DNA of 64,000 nucleotides from Halorubellus litoreus (GCF_037081675.1 NZ_JAZAQL010000002.1:558001-622000); one strand, 5' to 3'; positions 1 through 11,632 are shown, counted from the stretch's first letter. The notes: generated by a model from the sequence alone, not told the origin. Numbers and translations are program-made.

Positions 1-489
1 GTCGACTTCCCGGACGACGTCGGGATGTTCGGGCACCGCAAGAGCGTGGACCGGACGTTCAAGCGAGTGATGAACGAGGGGAAGGGCGACTACCTCCCCA
101 TCGTCACGGGCCATCAGGGCGAGCCGCGCGCGATGCTGACGCGGATGGCTCGCGGCGAGACGCCGTACGAGCTGGACGACGGTGACAAGGTCATCTTCAG
201 TGCGCGAGTCATCCCGGAGCCGACGAACGAAGGCCAGCGCTATCAGGCCGAGCAGCTCCTGGGGATGCAGGGCGCGCGCATCTACGACGACATCCACGTC
301 TCCGGCCACCTGAACCAGGAGGGTCACTACGCGATGCTGCAGGCACTCCAGCCCCAGCACGTCATCCCGGCGCACCAGGACATGAGCGGGTTCTCGGGGT
401 ACGTGAACCTCGCAGAGAATCAGGGGTACAAGGTCGGTCGTGACCTGCACGTTACGCGGAACGGGAACCTCATCCAGCTCGTGGAATGA
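1..489 (+). CDS. rnj: RNase J family beta-CASP ribonuclease, C-terminal part (5' truncated)
   Basis: The reading frame is open from base 1 and ends at TGA 487-489, giving about 162 residues of the C-terminal half of an archaeal RNase J, a 5'-3' exoribonuclease of the metallo-beta-lactamase/beta-CASP family that acts in cytoplasmic RNA decay and maturation. Visible hallmarks are GMFGHRKSVDRTF, the beta-CASP histidine region VTGHQGEPRAML, the late motif DDIHVSGH and the PQHVIPAHQDM segment near the end. By recall, family members are about 450 residues, so roughly 290 residues lie outside the window. The stop overlaps the idsA start by 4 nt, so the two are co-transcribed. The N-terminal half of the same type of protein appears at the right edge of the window (63608 onward). 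Confidence 0.93.
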   Translation, partial: VDFPDDVGMFGHRKSVDRTFKRVMNEGKGDYLPIVTGHQGEPRAMLTRMARGETPYELDDGDKVIFSARVIPEPTNEGQRYQAEQLLGMQGARIYDDIHVSGHLNQEGHYAMLQALQPQHVIPAHQDMSGFSGYVNLAENQGYKVGRDLHVTRNGNLIQLVE

Positions 490-1544
490 TGACAGACCCG
501 AGTACGCGGGAGGAAGCGGTGCTATCGGCGGTGGAAGCGCGCCGAGAGCACGTGAACGCCGCCATCCCGGAGGAGCTTCCGGTGAAGCGGCCGGAGCGAC
601 TCTACGAGGCGTCGCGGTACCTGCTGGACGCGGGCGGGAAGCGGTTGCGGCCGACGGTCCTGCTCGCGGTCGGTGAGGCGCTCACGGACGTCGACGGCCT
701 GAGCGAGGACGTCGATTATCGAGCGTTCGAGGACCTGACCGGGGAGCCGGTGGACTTGATGGCGGCGGCGGTGAGCGTGGAGGTCATCCAGTCGTTCACG
801 CTCATCCACGACGACATCATGGACGACGACGAGCTCCGTCGTGGGGTGCCGGCGGTCCACGAGAAGTTCGGGCTCGACACCGCGATCCTCGCTGGCGACA
901 CGCTGTACTCGAAGGCGTTCGAGATCCTCCTCGAGACGGGTGCGCCCGCGGAACGGTCGGTGGATGCGCTCCACATGCTCGCGTCGACGTGCACGAAGAT
1001 CTGCGAGGGCCAGAGTCTCGACGTCGCGTTCGAGCAGCGCGGTGACGTGGTGCCCGAGGAGTACATGGAGATGATCGAGCACAAGACGGCGGTCCTCTAC
1101 GCGGCGTCGGCGGCGATGGCGGGTATCGTCCTCGGCGCGGACGAGGAGACCGTCGACGCGCTGTACGGGTACGGGCTCGACGTCGGGCGCGCGTTCCAGA
1201 TCCAGGACGACGTCCTGGACCTGACGGTTCCGAGCGAGAAGCTCGGGAAGCAGCGCGGCTCTGACCTCGTGGAGAACAAGCAGACGCTCATCACGGTGCA
1301 CGCGCGCCGACACGGCGTGGACGTGGATTCGCTCGTCGAGACCGACGACGTCGAGGCGGTGACGGAGGCGGAGATCGACGACGCGGTCGAGCGCCTGCAC
1401 GAGGCCGGGAGCATCGAGTACGCGAACCAGACGGCGCGCGACCTCGTCGAGCAGGGGAAGGACCGCCTGCAGCGCCTGCCGGAGAACGACGCGCGGCGGT
1501 TGCTGGAGGACCTCGCGGACTACCTCATCGAGCGCGAGTACTGA
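486..1544 (+). CDS. idsA: Geranylgeranyl/geranylfarnesyl diphosphate synthase (polyprenyl synthetase)
   Basis: This trans-isoprenyl diphosphate synthase of 352 residues condenses isopentenyl diphosphate with allylic diphosphates to make the C20 (or C25) chains of archaeal lipids. The GGKRLRP motif is at residues 50-56. The first Asp-rich motif DDIMDD starts at residue 109 and the second, DDVLD, at 241; both bind the Mg-diphosphate. The start at 486 gives a 4-nt ATGA overlap with the RNase J stop, and a second ATG follows immediately. The pairing with RNase J is common in haloarchaea. Chain length cannot be read safely from the sequence, so IdsA1 against IdsA3 type is left open. Confidence 0.94.
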   Translation: MMTDPSTREEAVLSAVEARREHVNAAIPEELPVKRPERLYEASRYLLDAGGKRLRPTVLLAVGEALTDVDGLSEDVDYRAFEDLTGEPVDLMAAAVSVEVIQSFTLIHDDIMDDDELRRGVPAVHEKFGLDTAILAGDTLYSKAFEILLETGAPAERSVDALHMLASTCTKICEGQSLDVAFEQRGDVVPEEYMEMIEHKTAVLYAASAAMAGIVLGADEETVDALYGYGLDVGRAFQIQDDVLDLTVPSEKLGKQRGSDLVENKQTLITVHARRHGVDVDSLVETDDVEAVTEAEIDDAVERLHEAGSIEYANQTARDLVEQGKDRLQRLPENDARRLLEDLADYLIEREY

Positions 1545-1682
1545 CCCGCTCGACTGCATGCCGACTCCGTTTCGCGTTCTCGCGGAGCGACCCCGGGCTC
1601 GGTTTCGCGTTCCGTTTCGAGCCGTGAGTCGAGCGTCGATTCTCTCGGCGGTGCTTTTTGTATCGACGTGGTAGCTGGGGGT

Positions 1683-2270
1683 ATGCCAGGGGACGAGACG
1701 ACCACGGGTGACGGACGACCGGACGGGGACGCTGCCGAGAGCGGCGACGTCGACGCGGCCGACGGCGAGGGCGGCGGGTTCGACGTGTCTCGCCGGAAGG
1801 TACTGGTCGGCGGCGTCGGGTTGTTCGTCGGTGCGGGCGTCGGCGCGAGCGCGACGTTCGCGACGACCGGCTCGGACCAGATACGGAAGCGGACGCCGAA
1901 CAGCGACGGGAAGGGGACGCTCGGTGAACTCCGGTGGATCCTCGAGGAGAAGCACGCGCTCTCGGTGACGAGCATGGTCCGGGACGACGACACGGTGCGG
2001 TTGGCGTACGAGTCGTCGGCGTCGTCGCGCGGCGAGTCGCGCCGCGAGATCGGCGCCGTCATCTCCGCGTACGGCCTCATCGTCGCGAACGACGGGCCGA
2101 CGGCGAAGCTCTCCGCGGACATCGCTCGCGCGTTCGAGGAGCAGGCGACGAGCTATCACGTGCAGGCGACGTGGGTGAAGAAGTGGCGGTCGGGCGACCT
2201 CTCGGACGCGGGCGTCGCACAGCGCGTGTTCAACACGCGTCGGTTCCCCGAGGGCGTGGGCTCGAACTGA
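1683..2270 (+). CDS. Conserved haloarchaeal protein with Tat-like N-terminal anchor, function unknown
   Basis: The product is 195 residues. Residues 1-40 are acidic and Gly/Asp-rich, followed by SRRKVLVGGVG and a hydrophobic stretch, which reads as a twin-arginine signal or N-terminal anchor starting unusually far from the start codon. The remaining 130 residues form a soluble mixed alpha/beta domain (ALSVTSMVRDDDTVRLAYES, EIGAVISAYGLIVANDG) facing the outside. I do not recognise a catalytic motif. The ATG at 1683 is preferred over an upstream in-frame codon at 1668 because a T-rich element (ctttttgtat) lies about 25 nt before it. It sits between idsA and gltX; its job is not evident. Confidence 0.75.
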   Translation: MPGDETTTGDGRPDGDAAESGDVDAADGEGGGFDVSRRKVLVGGVGLFVGAGVGASATFATTGSDQIRKRTPNSDGKGTLGELRWILEEKHALSVTSMVRDDDTVRLAYESSASSRGESRREIGAVISAYGLIVANDGPTAKLSADIARAFEEQATSYHVQATWVKKWRSGDLSDAGVAQRVFNTRRFPEGVGSN

Positions 2271-2351
2271 CGCTGGCTCGAATCGGGTCGGCGGACCGGT
2301 GACGCGCGCTGGCCGGTCGGGCGCGCGGTCGGCGGCGGGACATCGGGGCGG

Positions 2352-2358
2352 TTTTTAC
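2352..2358 (+). promoter_or_regulatory. Box A promoter element of gltX
   Basis: The T-rich core tttttac lies about 27 nt upstream of the gltX ATG at 2382 in an otherwise GC-rich gap. That spacing is typical of leaderless haloarchaeal transcripts, and it supports the chosen gltX start. Confidence 0.6.
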
Positions 2359-2381
2359 GCGGCCGGGAGTACGTCGCGGTA

Positions 2382-4106
2382 ATGGACGAGGCACTTCGAG
2401 CGCGCGTGGAGGAGGCTGCAGAGACGGCCGCGTTGTTCAACGCGGTCAAGCACGAGAGCGACGCGGCGGTCGGTGCGGTGATGGGGCCGTTGATGGGTGA
2501 GAACCCCGAGTTCCGCGAGCACTCGGACGAGGTCCCTGGCGTCGTCGGTGGCGTCGTCGGGCGCGTGAACGACATGAGTCACGAGGAGCGCGCCGAGCGC
2601 TTGCAGGAGCTCGCGCCCGAGCGCTACGAGGAGCTGATGGCCGAGGACGAGAGCGAGGACGCGCCGCTCCCGGACCTGCCGAACGTCGAGGAGTACGACG
2701 AGGTCCGGATGCGGTGTGCGCCGAACCCGAACGGTCCCTGGCACCTCGGGAGCGCGCGGATGCCTGCGGTCATCGGGACGTACAAGGAGATGTACGACGG
2801 GTGGATGCTGGTGCGGTTCGACGACACGGACCCGGAGACCAAGCGCCCGGACCTGTCGGCGTACGACGAGATCCTCGAGGCGGTCGAGTACCTCGGGTTC
2901 GAACCGGACGAGGTCCTGAAGGCGAGCGACCGCGTGGAGACGTACTACGAGCACGCTCGCGACCTCATCGACGCCGGTGGCGCGTACACGTGCTCGTGTA
3001 GCGGCGAGGACTTCTCGGAGTTGAAGAACGCGGGCGAGGCGTGCCCGCATCGCGACAAGGACGCGGAGACGACGCGCGAGGAGTTCGCGGCGATGGTCGA
3101 TGGCGAGTACAGCGCGGGCGAGATGACGCTGCGCGTGAAGACCGACATCGACCACAAGAACCCGGCGCTCCGGGACTGGGTGGCGTTCCGGATGGTGGAC
3201 ACGCCGCATCCGCGCGAGGAAGCAGCGGAGTACCGGTGCTGGCCGATGCTTGACTTCCAGAGCGGCGTCGACGACCACCTCACGGGGGTCACGCACATCG
3301 TTCGCGGTATCGACCTCCAGGATTCGGCGAAGCGCCAGCGGTTCCTCTACGAGTACTTCGACTGGGAGTACCCGGAGGTCGTGCACTGGGGGCACGTCCA
3401 GATCGACGCGTACGACGTGAAGATGAGTACGAGCACGATCAAGGAGCTCGTCGCCGAGGGCGAACTCGACGGGTGGGACGACCCGCGTGCGCCGACGGTC
3501 GCGAGCGTTCGCCGCCGCGGCATCCGCGGGGAGGCGCTCGTGGACGCGATGCTGGAACTCGGGATGTCCACGAGCGACGTGGACCTCGCGATGTCGAGCG
3601 TGTACGCGAAGAACCGCGAGTACGTCGACGAGACGGCGACGCGGCGGTTCCTCGTCCGCGACCCCGTGGAGGTCCCCATCGAGGGCGACGGGCCGGGGAG
3701 CGCGCACCCGCCCCTGCACCCGGACTTCGAGGACCGCGGCGACCGCGACATCCCCGTCGGCGACGCGCTCGTCCTCGAACCGGGTGACGTCCCGGACGCC
3801 GGCGACCGCGTCTGGCTGAAGGGCCTCGGTTGCGTCGAGTCCACCGGCGACGCGCTCGCGTTCACGGACGACGACCTGTCGGTCGTCACCGACGGCGACG
3901 TCGACGTCGTGCACTGGGCGCCCGCCGACGGCGTCTCGGTCCGCATGCGGACGATGGACGGCGACGAGCACGGCATCGCGGAACCCGGGGTGGTCGACCA
4001 CGACGTCGACGACGTCGTCCAGTTCGAGCGCGTCGGCTACGCAAGAGTCGACGACCTGGACTTCGAGGGCGACGCGGACGTGCAGACGTACTTCGCGCAC
4101 CCCTGA
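2382..4106 (+). CDS. gltX: Glutamyl-tRNA synthetase (non-discriminating archaeal type)
   Basis: This is a class I aminoacyl-tRNA synthetase of 574 residues that charges tRNA-Glu. Residues 1-95 are an archaeal N-terminal helical extension. The HIGH-type signature is PNPNGPWHLGSAR (HLG at 121-123), and the KMSKS-type loop is KMSTS at 347-351. Between them lies a CSCSGEDF/ACPH cysteine-histidine cluster. The C-terminal beta-barrel domain is very rich in Asp, as expected for a halophile. Archaea generally use a non-discriminating GluRS plus an amidotransferase for Gln-tRNA; that is family knowledge, not visible here. It is tail-to-tail with the next gene, 21 nt away. Confidence 0.96.
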   Translation: MDEALRARVEEAAETAALFNAVKHESDAAVGAVMGPLMGENPEFREHSDEVPGVVGGVVGRVNDMSHEERAERLQELAPERYEELMAEDESEDAPLPDLPNVEEYDEVRMRCAPNPNGPWHLGSARMPAVIGTYKEMYDGWMLVRFDDTDPETKRPDLSAYDEILEAVEYLGFEPDEVLKASDRVETYYEHARDLIDAGGAYTCSCSGEDFSELKNAGEACPHRDKDAETTREEFAAMVDGEYSAGEMTLRVKTDIDHKNPALRDWVAFRMVDTPHPREEAAEYRCWPMLDFQSGVDDHLTGVTHIVRGIDLQDSAKRQRFLYEYFDWEYPEVVHWGHVQIDAYDVKMSTSTIKELVAEGELDGWDDPRAPTVASVRRRGIRGEALVDAMLELGMSTSDVDLAMSSVYAKNREYVDETATRRFLVRDPVEVPIEGDGPGSAHPPLHPDFEDRGDRDIPVGDALVLEPGDVPDAGDRVWLKGLGCVESTGDALAFTDDDLSVVTDGDVDVVHWAPADGVSVRMRTMDGDEHGIAEPGVVDHDVDDVVQFERVGYARVDDLDFEGDADVQTYFAHP

Positions 4107-4127
4107 CGACTACCGGTACTGGTTCTT

Positions 4128-4841
4128 TCAGGCGTGCTTCGTGACGCTCGCGGGGTCGAGGAAGCGGAGCGCGCCGTCGGTCGCCGGGTCGAGTCGCCAG
4201 TCGTCGCCGTCGCGCGCGAGCGCGCCGACGACGGCGACCTGTCGGTCGACGGGGACGACGGTGACGCGGTACGTGCGGTGGGTGCGACCGGGGAGGATTC
4301 CGCCGGAGAGGACGCGAGCGGCGCGCGACCGGTCGGTGTCGAGCGCGCTCAGGACGTCGGCGGTCGACGCGGGGACGTCGTCGGCGTCGTGGAGGACGCG
4401 CCGGTGCGTGCTGCGCGCGTCGTCGACGACCGGTGAATGTGGTGTCGGCGGGTCGACGTGGACGGTCTCGCCGTCGACGTCGAGGTGGAACGGGGCGACC
4501 GCGCGGACGGTCGTGACGTGCCCGAACGGACTGGCGACGCGGACGGCGAACGCGACCGCGTCGACGTCCACGAACGGGGCGTCGAGCGGACTTTCGGTCG
4601 TGGGCGTGCCGACGACGGCGACCGGAGCGGCCGTGGTTTCGTCGGTCGCGGGTCCGTCGGTCGTCGTGGTACCGTCGGCGGTCGACGCGAGTTCCGCTGT
4701 CGTCGAGACGGGGCGCGTCGGCTGGACGGTCGGCGGGGAGCGGTCGCCGAGCGCGAACACGCCGACGAGGACGAGGGCGACGGTGGCGACGGCGGCGAGC
4801 GCGAGCGCGTTCCCGGCGAGGAACTCGACGAACGTCGTCAT
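4128..4841 (-). CDS. Membrane-anchored extracellular protein with possible GIDE-like domain
   Basis: The product is 237 residues. Residues 1-32 contain one hydrophobic helix (ALALAAVATVALVLVGVFAL) after a short N-terminus, followed by a Thr/Ser/Pro-rich linker to about residue 80 that looks like an exposed, possibly glycosylated stalk. The C-terminal 150 residues resemble the GIDE-type domain of bacterial and archaeal membrane proteins (segment APFHLDVDGETVHVDPP, then RVLSGGILPG and VAVVGAL); this is my impression by pattern and is weak. The ATG at 4841 is chosen because residues upstream of it are Arg/His-rich and out of character. It follows the DUF456 gene by 61 nt on the same strand. Confidence 0.65.
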   Translation of the reverse strand: MTTFVEFLAGNALALAAVATVALVLVGVFALGDRSPPTVQPTRPVSTTAELASTADGTTTTDGPATDETTAAPVAVVGTPTTESPLDAPFVDVDAVAFAVRVASPFGHVTTVRAVAPFHLDVDGETVHVDPPTPHSPVVDDARSTHRRVLHDADDVPASTADVLSALDTDRSRAARVLSGGILPGRTHRTYRVTVVPVDRQVAVVGALARDGDDWRLDPATDGALRFLDPASVTKHA

Positions 4842-4902
4842 CTCGCGCCCTCGATGCCGTCGGTGGTCGTCCAGCACGGGGCCTCGGTACGGTCGATAGT
4901 CG

Positions 4903-5388
4903 TCATACGAGGAGTGCGAGCGCGAACGTCGCGAGCATCCCGAACGCGAGCACGACCTGCACGACGACGCTCCCGAGCGCGCCGAGCGTCGAGTAGACCG
5001 CAGCGCGGGTCGCGTGCTCGGCGTTCTCGCGGTACGCTTCGACGAGGAAGACGGTGCCGGCGAGGCCGACGATGAGGCCGACCGGGCCGACGGCGAAGAA
5101 CGCGACGAACCCGACGACCCCGCCGAGGATGCTCGCCGTCCACGACGCGCCGCCGTACTTCGCGGCGAGCGTGCCGGCGAGCCAGTCCGCGACGACCGCG
5201 ACCACGCCGACGAGGACGAGCGCGGCGAGCACGACGGTGCTGACGCCGGTGCCGCCGCCGAACGCGTACGCGAGGACGCCAGCGAGACTCACGAGCGGAC
5301 CCGGGACCGACGGGATGGCGCTCCCGACCACGCCGAGCGCGAGGAGGGCGAGCGCGACGACCGTCAGGACGTCCAGACCGAGGAGCAT
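4903..5388 (-). CDS. DUF456 family membrane protein
   Basis: The protein is 161 residues and almost entirely hydrophobic, with four to five predicted transmembrane segments. The pattern matches DUF456: an N-terminal helix, the GSAIPSVPGPLVSLAGVLAYA turn-helix, ADWLAGTLAAKYGGAS after the second helix pair, then a glycine-rich GGVVGFVAFFAVGPVGLIVG hairpin. The ATG at 5388 gives the usual family length; upstream the frame stays open but reads as Arg-rich non-coding sequence. The biochemical role of DUF456 is unknown. It lies downstream of tmcA on the same strand, separated by a short tandem repeat. Confidence 0.85.
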   Translation of the reverse strand: MLLGLDVLTVVALALLALGVVGSAIPSVPGPLVSLAGVLAYAFGGGTGVSTVVLAALVLVGVVAVVADWLAGTLAAKYGGASWTASILGGVVGFVAFFAVGPVGLIVGLAGTVFLVEAYRENAEHATRAAVYSTLGALGSVVVQVVLAFGMLATFALALLV

Positions 5389-5420
5389 GCGTGCTGGTAG
5401 CGCGAGCGCGCCGAAGAACG

Positions 5421-5474
5421 TTCCGGTGGCTGTCGTGCTTCCGGTGGCTGTCGTGCTTCCGGTGGCTGTCCTGC
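5421..5474. repeat. 18-bp tandem repeat, 3 copies, between tmcA and the DUF456 gene
   Basis: Copies start at 5421, 5439 and 5457. The first two are identical (ttccggtggctgtcgtgc) and the third differs at one base. The array fills about half of the 107-bp gap. Confidence 0.9.
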
Positions 5475-5495
5475 CCCGGCGGCCGCTCGGCGTTC

Positions 5496-7838
5496 TCAGT
5501 CCGCGAAGCGCTCGCGTTCGCGGCGGGCGTCCGCGTCGCCGTACGCGTCGACGAGCGGCTGGACGGCGTCGCCGAGCGCTCGCATGCAGGCGCCCGGCGA
5601 GACGTAGTCGAGCGAGTCGGCGACTGCGGGCCACGGTCGCGCCTGGAGGACGCGTTCGACGAGCAGGCGCTCCTCGCGGGCGTCGAGCGCGCCGGCGCTG
5701 TCGTCGGGGTCGACGAGGTGCTTCACGGCGAGGTCGCGGAACGGCCCGGGTGCGACGTCGAACAATCCGGGGCCGTATGACGCGCCGACGACCGTCCGCC
5801 ACGCCGCCGCCGAGAGGTCGACGTCGACGTCGGCGTCGCACGCCCGCAGCGTCGCCCGGACGACGTCGGGGTCGCAGTCCGCGAGCGCGTCCGACAGCAC
5901 GCCCGGGACGCGCTCGGCGAACCACTCTGCGTGCCGGTCGTGGAGCGCACGGCCCGCGTCGCTCGTCGGGTCGAGGACGATCGCGGAGTACTCGCCGCTC
6001 GCGTCGTTCCGCGTCGTCGACAGGTGGACGCTCCCGTAGCCGTTCTCGCGCCAGAAGTCGACGAGTTCGGGCGTGGCACCGAACCCGGAGCCGAGCCAGT
6101 CGACGTCGTCGCCGACCTCCGCGCGGATTTCCGCGAGGAGGTGCGAGGCGAGGCCGCCCCTGCGGACGGCGTGATGGGTGGCGATGCGGACGACGCGGTA
6201 CCCGACGGTCTCGGCGGCGCGTTCGTCCCGCAGTTGGCTCGTGAGGACGTCCGGGAGCATGTTCCCCTTCACGCGACCGCCTTCGTACATGCTGGCGCGA
6301 CGGTCAGCGGACAGGTCGCCTTCGCGGGCGAGGAGCGCGACGCACGCGACGTGGCCGTCGTGGATGAGCGCTCGCACGGAGAGGTTCGGCGCGTCCAGCA
6401 AGCGCGCGAGGTCGTCGGGCTCGGTCCGGTAGTGCGCGAGCACGAGCGACCCGAAGACCTCCCGGAGCAGGTGCTCGTCCGCGAGGAGCGCGTCGGCGTC
6501 GAGCTCGCGGTACGCGACCGACGCCGGGGTCGCGTCGGCGACGAGCGAGTCCACGGGCGGTCGGGCGTCGAGCAGGAGCGCGCGGAACGCCCACACCTCC
6601 ACGGGGTCGCCCGCCGCGTACCGGATGGGCGTCACGAGCTTCGACTCGACGACGGCGTGCGCGCCGTCGTCGAGGCGGCCGCGGAACCGGACGTCGAACC
6701 CGCGGCCCGTGCCCTCGTAGCCGTGGACGGTCGTCGCGTACGCCACGCGGTCCGCGTCGAGCGTCGCTTCCAACCGGCGGACCGGTATCGTCGCCGCCTC
6801 GTCCACGACGAGCACGTCCCCGTCGGTCGGGTCGTCGACGACGTCCGCGAGGGACGCGAACCGGACGCGTCCGCCCGCATCGGCATCCGTGGACACGCCG
6901 GGGTCGGCGGCTCGCAGGTCGTACTCGCCCGCGTGCTCACCGGCGGCGTCGAGCGCGTCGAGGAGTTCGCGAGCGCGCTCGAAGACCTCGCGGCTCCCGC
7001 GGCGCTCGCTCGCGGTCACCACCACGTCGTCGCCACGTGCCGCGAGCGCGCCCGCGGCGAGGCCAGCGGCGCTGGACTTCCCGCGCCCCCGGTCGGCCGA
7101 CACCACGACCGCCGAGTCGTCGTCGAGCAACGCCTCCAGGGCCCCGACCGCCTCCGCCTGGTCGGCGGTCCGGCACGCCTCGTACGCCGCCGCCGGGTAT
7201 CGCGGGTCCGCTGGCGCCGACGGCTCGGGCGTCGGCTTCGCTGGCGGCGGATTCGTTCGCCCGTCGGAGACGAGACGGCCGCCGTCGCTGTCTCCCTGTT
7301 CAGTCGGGTCGTCGACGTCGACGACGCTCACGCCCCGGTGCGCTCGCGCGAGCGCGACCAGCCGCCGCCTGAAGTGCCCGGTGACCTCGTCGAGCGAGAA
7401 CGGCGGGACCGCCATGCCCTCGTCGAACCCGTCGCGGACGTCCGGCCAGGCGTCCACGTCCGGCGCGAGGACGACGAGGAGGCCGCCGCCGTCGACGACG
7501 CCGACGACGCGCCCGAGCGCGTTCGGCCGGCACTCCGCGTGACAGTCGAGGACGACTACCTCGCGCGTACTTCCCAGCAGTTCGCCGGCGCGACGCACTC
7601 CGACGTGCTCGCCCGCGAGGAAGTCCTCCGGGCCGACGACCGTCGTCTCGCTCACGCCCACCGACAGCGCGTCCACCGCGTCGTGCGCTCGCTCCCGCGT
7701 CGCCGCAGGGCCGCCGGCGAGTACGAGCACGCGACGCTCGTTCGCCCGCTGGGCCTCCGCGTGCAGCGCCCTCGCGTACTCGCCCACCTCGACGTGCGAG
7801 CCCGCGCCGTCCGCTCCGTCCGTCCCGTCCGCGTTCAT
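5496..7838 (-). CDS. tmcA: tRNA(Met) cytidine acetyltransferase TmcA
   Basis: The product is 780 residues and makes N4-acetylcytidine in RNA using acetyl-CoA and ATP. Domain order fits TmcA/Nat10: an N-terminal DUF1726-like domain (about 20-190), a Pro-rich acidic linker, then the RecD-like helicase domain with Walker A SADRGRGKSS at 248-257 and Walker B VLVVDEAATIP. A GNAT domain follows, with RIATHHAVRRGGLASHLL as the acetyl-CoA loop and DWLGSGFGAT after it. A C-terminal tRNA-binding helical tail begins near HLVDP. The ATG at 7838 starts the acidic N-terminus; upstream the same frame runs on through intergenic DNA without homologous features. Archaeal TmcA enzymes modify many RNAs, not only tRNA-Met. 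Confidence 0.93.
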   Translation of the reverse strand: MNADGTDGADGAGSHVEVGEYARALHAEAQRANERRVLVLAGGPAATRERAHDAVDALSVGVSETTVVGPEDFLAGEHVGVRRAGELLGSTREVVVLDCHAECRPNALGRVVGVVDGGGLLVVLAPDVDAWPDVRDGFDEGMAVPPFSLDEVTGHFRRRLVALARAHRGVSVVDVDDPTEQGDSDGGRLVSDGRTNPPPAKPTPEPSAPADPRYPAAAYEACRTADQAEAVGALEALLDDDSAVVVSADRGRGKSSAAGLAAGALAARGDDVVVTASERRGSREVFERARELLDALDAAGEHAGEYDLRAADPGVSTDADAGGRVRFASLADVVDDPTDGDVLVVDEAATIPVRRLEATLDADRVAYATTVHGYEGTGRGFDVRFRGRLDDGAHAVVESKLVTPIRYAAGDPVEVWAFRALLLDARPPVDSLVADATPASVAYRELDADALLADEHLLREVFGSLVLAHYRTEPDDLARLLDAPNLSVRALIHDGHVACVALLAREGDLSADRRASMYEGGRVKGNMLPDVLTSQLRDERAAETVGYRVVRIATHHAVRRGGLASHLLAEIRAEVGDDVDWLGSGFGATPELVDFWRENGYGSVHLSTTRNDASGEYSAIVLDPTSDAGRALHDRHAEWFAERVPGVLSDALADCDPDVVRATLRACDADVDVDLSAAAWRTVVGASYGPGLFDVAPGPFRDLAVKHLVDPDDSAGALDAREERLLVERVLQARPWPAVADSLDYVSPGACMRALGDAVQPLVDAYGDADARRERERFAD

Positions 7839-7955
7839 ACTCGGACGGTCGACGCGCCGGCAGAAACAGGTGTCCATTCCCGAGTCCGGGTGACGAGACG
7901 CCTGCATGGCAGCTCCGCCCGAACGAATAAGTAACGGGTTGACATAATCGGGACG

Positions 7956-8417
7956 ATGCACTCCTCGGGTAACACCTTCGCGAACGCGGTCGTCGGCGCG
8001 GTCGTCGCACTCGTCCTCGTCGTCGTCCCGTTCTCGCCGGCGGTCGGCGGCGGGGCCGCCGGCTACCTCCAGCGCGGGCGAGTCCGCGACGGCGCGACCG
8101 CCGGCACCGTCACCGGCCTCATCGTCGCGTTCCCCCTGTTCGTCGGCGTCGCACTCCTGGCACCAGTGTTCGTGTTCGCACCCGCCGGCGTCCCCTCCAT
8201 CCCGATGAATCCCGTCGCGTTCGTGGTGCTCGCACTGACCGCGACGGTCGCGTACGCGATCGGGAGCGCCGCGGTCGGCGGCGCCGTCGGCGCGTACCTC
8301 GCCGCGGTCCGACACCACGACGCGGACGCGTCGACGACGACGGCATCGACCATGGACGAACTCGAATCGCAGTCGGGGACCGAATCGGGACGCGACCCAG
8401 CCCCGAGCGAGGACTGA
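7956..8417 (+). CDS. DUF5518 family small membrane protein
   Basis: The protein is 153 residues, with four hydrophobic segments in the first 125 residues and a soluble acidic/Thr-Ser tail. The N-terminal pattern (NAVVGAVVALVLVVVPFSP, then VGGGAAGYLQRGRVRDGATAGTVTG) matches the haloarchaeal DUF5518 family. The glycine-rich turn after the first helix pair and a short basic loop are its signature. Its function is not known. It is divergent from tmcA; the 117-bp gap holds AT-rich elements (ataagtaac near 7927, gacataatc near 7942) that could serve either gene. Confidence 0.8.
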   Translation: MHSSGNTFANAVVGAVVALVLVVVPFSPAVGGGAAGYLQRGRVRDGATAGTVTGLIVAFPLFVGVALLAPVFVFAPAGVPSIPMNPVAFVVLALTATVAYAIGSAAVGGAVGAYLAAVRHHDADASTTTASTMDELESQSGTESGRDPAPSED

Positions 8418-8691
8418 GCCGCACGGGCGCCGACGCCCCAGCACGGGCCCGGCATCCACCGATGAGTGCGTTCCGTCGAGGACCCGCAATCCATCGGTGA
8501 CCACGTTCCGTCGCGGTAACCGTTCCTTTTCTCGCCGCGGGACGATCCAGACGCACGCAGCGACAGGCGTTCGTCGACCGAACGCGCCAGCGAGCCCGCA
8601 CGGAGTAATCCTCGCCGTCACTGCACGCGAGCGTGCTTACTCGCGAGATACGTTGGCATAACAAAGGAACGGAGGCCCGATACCTCAGCGT

Positions 8692-10998
<2,307 letters not shown>

Positions 10999-11019
10999 CG
11001 GCTCCAGGTGCGGTCGTCG

Positions 11020-11505
11020 TCAGTCGGCGTGCTCGGCGTACGCGTAGTCCGCGTCGGTCGCTTCGAGAATCTCGCCGTCGAGCCTGAGCTGCCAGCCCTC
11101 GACGACCGTCGGGTCCTGGAGTGCGTTCGTCATCGTCGTGCGGACGTCGAGGAGTTCGACGCCGTACATGTCGTTCGGGAGTCCCTGGAAGTACTGGAGC
11201 GCGGTCCGGAACAGTGATCGAAGACCGTCGTCGTCCTCGAAGTCGACGTGCTTGTACGTCCCGGCGGCGACCTGCACCATCCCGTGCAGGAACATCGACT
11301 CCCGGGACCCGCGGCCGTAGTTATACCACTCGTCCTCGAAACAGTCGTGTGATTCGTGGTACGCACCCGCGTTGAACAGTGCGACGCCGTGCTCGAGCGC
11401 GCGCCGGAGCGTCGCGTGCTCCCAGCGCTCCGCGTCGGCGTCCCACCCCGTCGGGTCGCCGCGAGCGGGCGGGCCGACCGACGGGTCGTTCGTGTGCTCG
11501 TCCAT
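11020..11505 (-). CDS. DUF309 domain-containing protein
   Basis: The protein is 161 residues, soluble and helical. The core ALFNAGAYHESHDCFEDEWYN followed by SRESMFLHGMVQVAAGTYKH is the DUF309 pattern, a helical bundle with conserved His, Glu and Trp residues of unknown activity. A second half (ALQYFQGLPNDMYGVELLDVRTTM) completes the bundle. The ATG at 11505 is chosen because sequence upstream of it turns Arg-rich. It is convergent with the FG-GAP gene 21 nt away. The stretch between it and the tRNA is AT-poor apart from ataccgggggga at 11604. Confidence 0.82.
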   Translation of the reverse strand: MDEHTNDPSVGPPARGDPTGWDADAERWEHATLRRALEHGVALFNAGAYHESHDCFEDEWYNYGRGSRESMFLHGMVQVAAGTYKHVDFEDDDGLRSLFRTALQYFQGLPNDMYGVELLDVRTTMTNALQDPTVVEGWQLRLDGEILEATDADYAYAEHAD

Positions 11506-11632
11506 ACGCCTGCTCACGCACTCGGCGCGGAAGAACAATCGGGTCCGACCGAGTCCACGCGCTCTCGGCCGCGGCTGCTGAGGCGGGAAACCACAGGACG
11601 CAAATACCGGGGGGAACAAGCAGTGACCGCGT

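Noticed and set aside
522..2159. Long open frame antisense to idsA and the next gene
   Set aside because: It is rich in Arg, Val and His with no domain, as expected for the reverse shadow of a GC-rich coding region; the sense frames have clear motifs.
7839..8621. Upstream extension of the tmcA frame by about 260 codons
   Set aside because: The extension runs through the promoter region and over the DUF5518 gene and has no TmcA-like content; the ATG at 7838 gives the normal family length.
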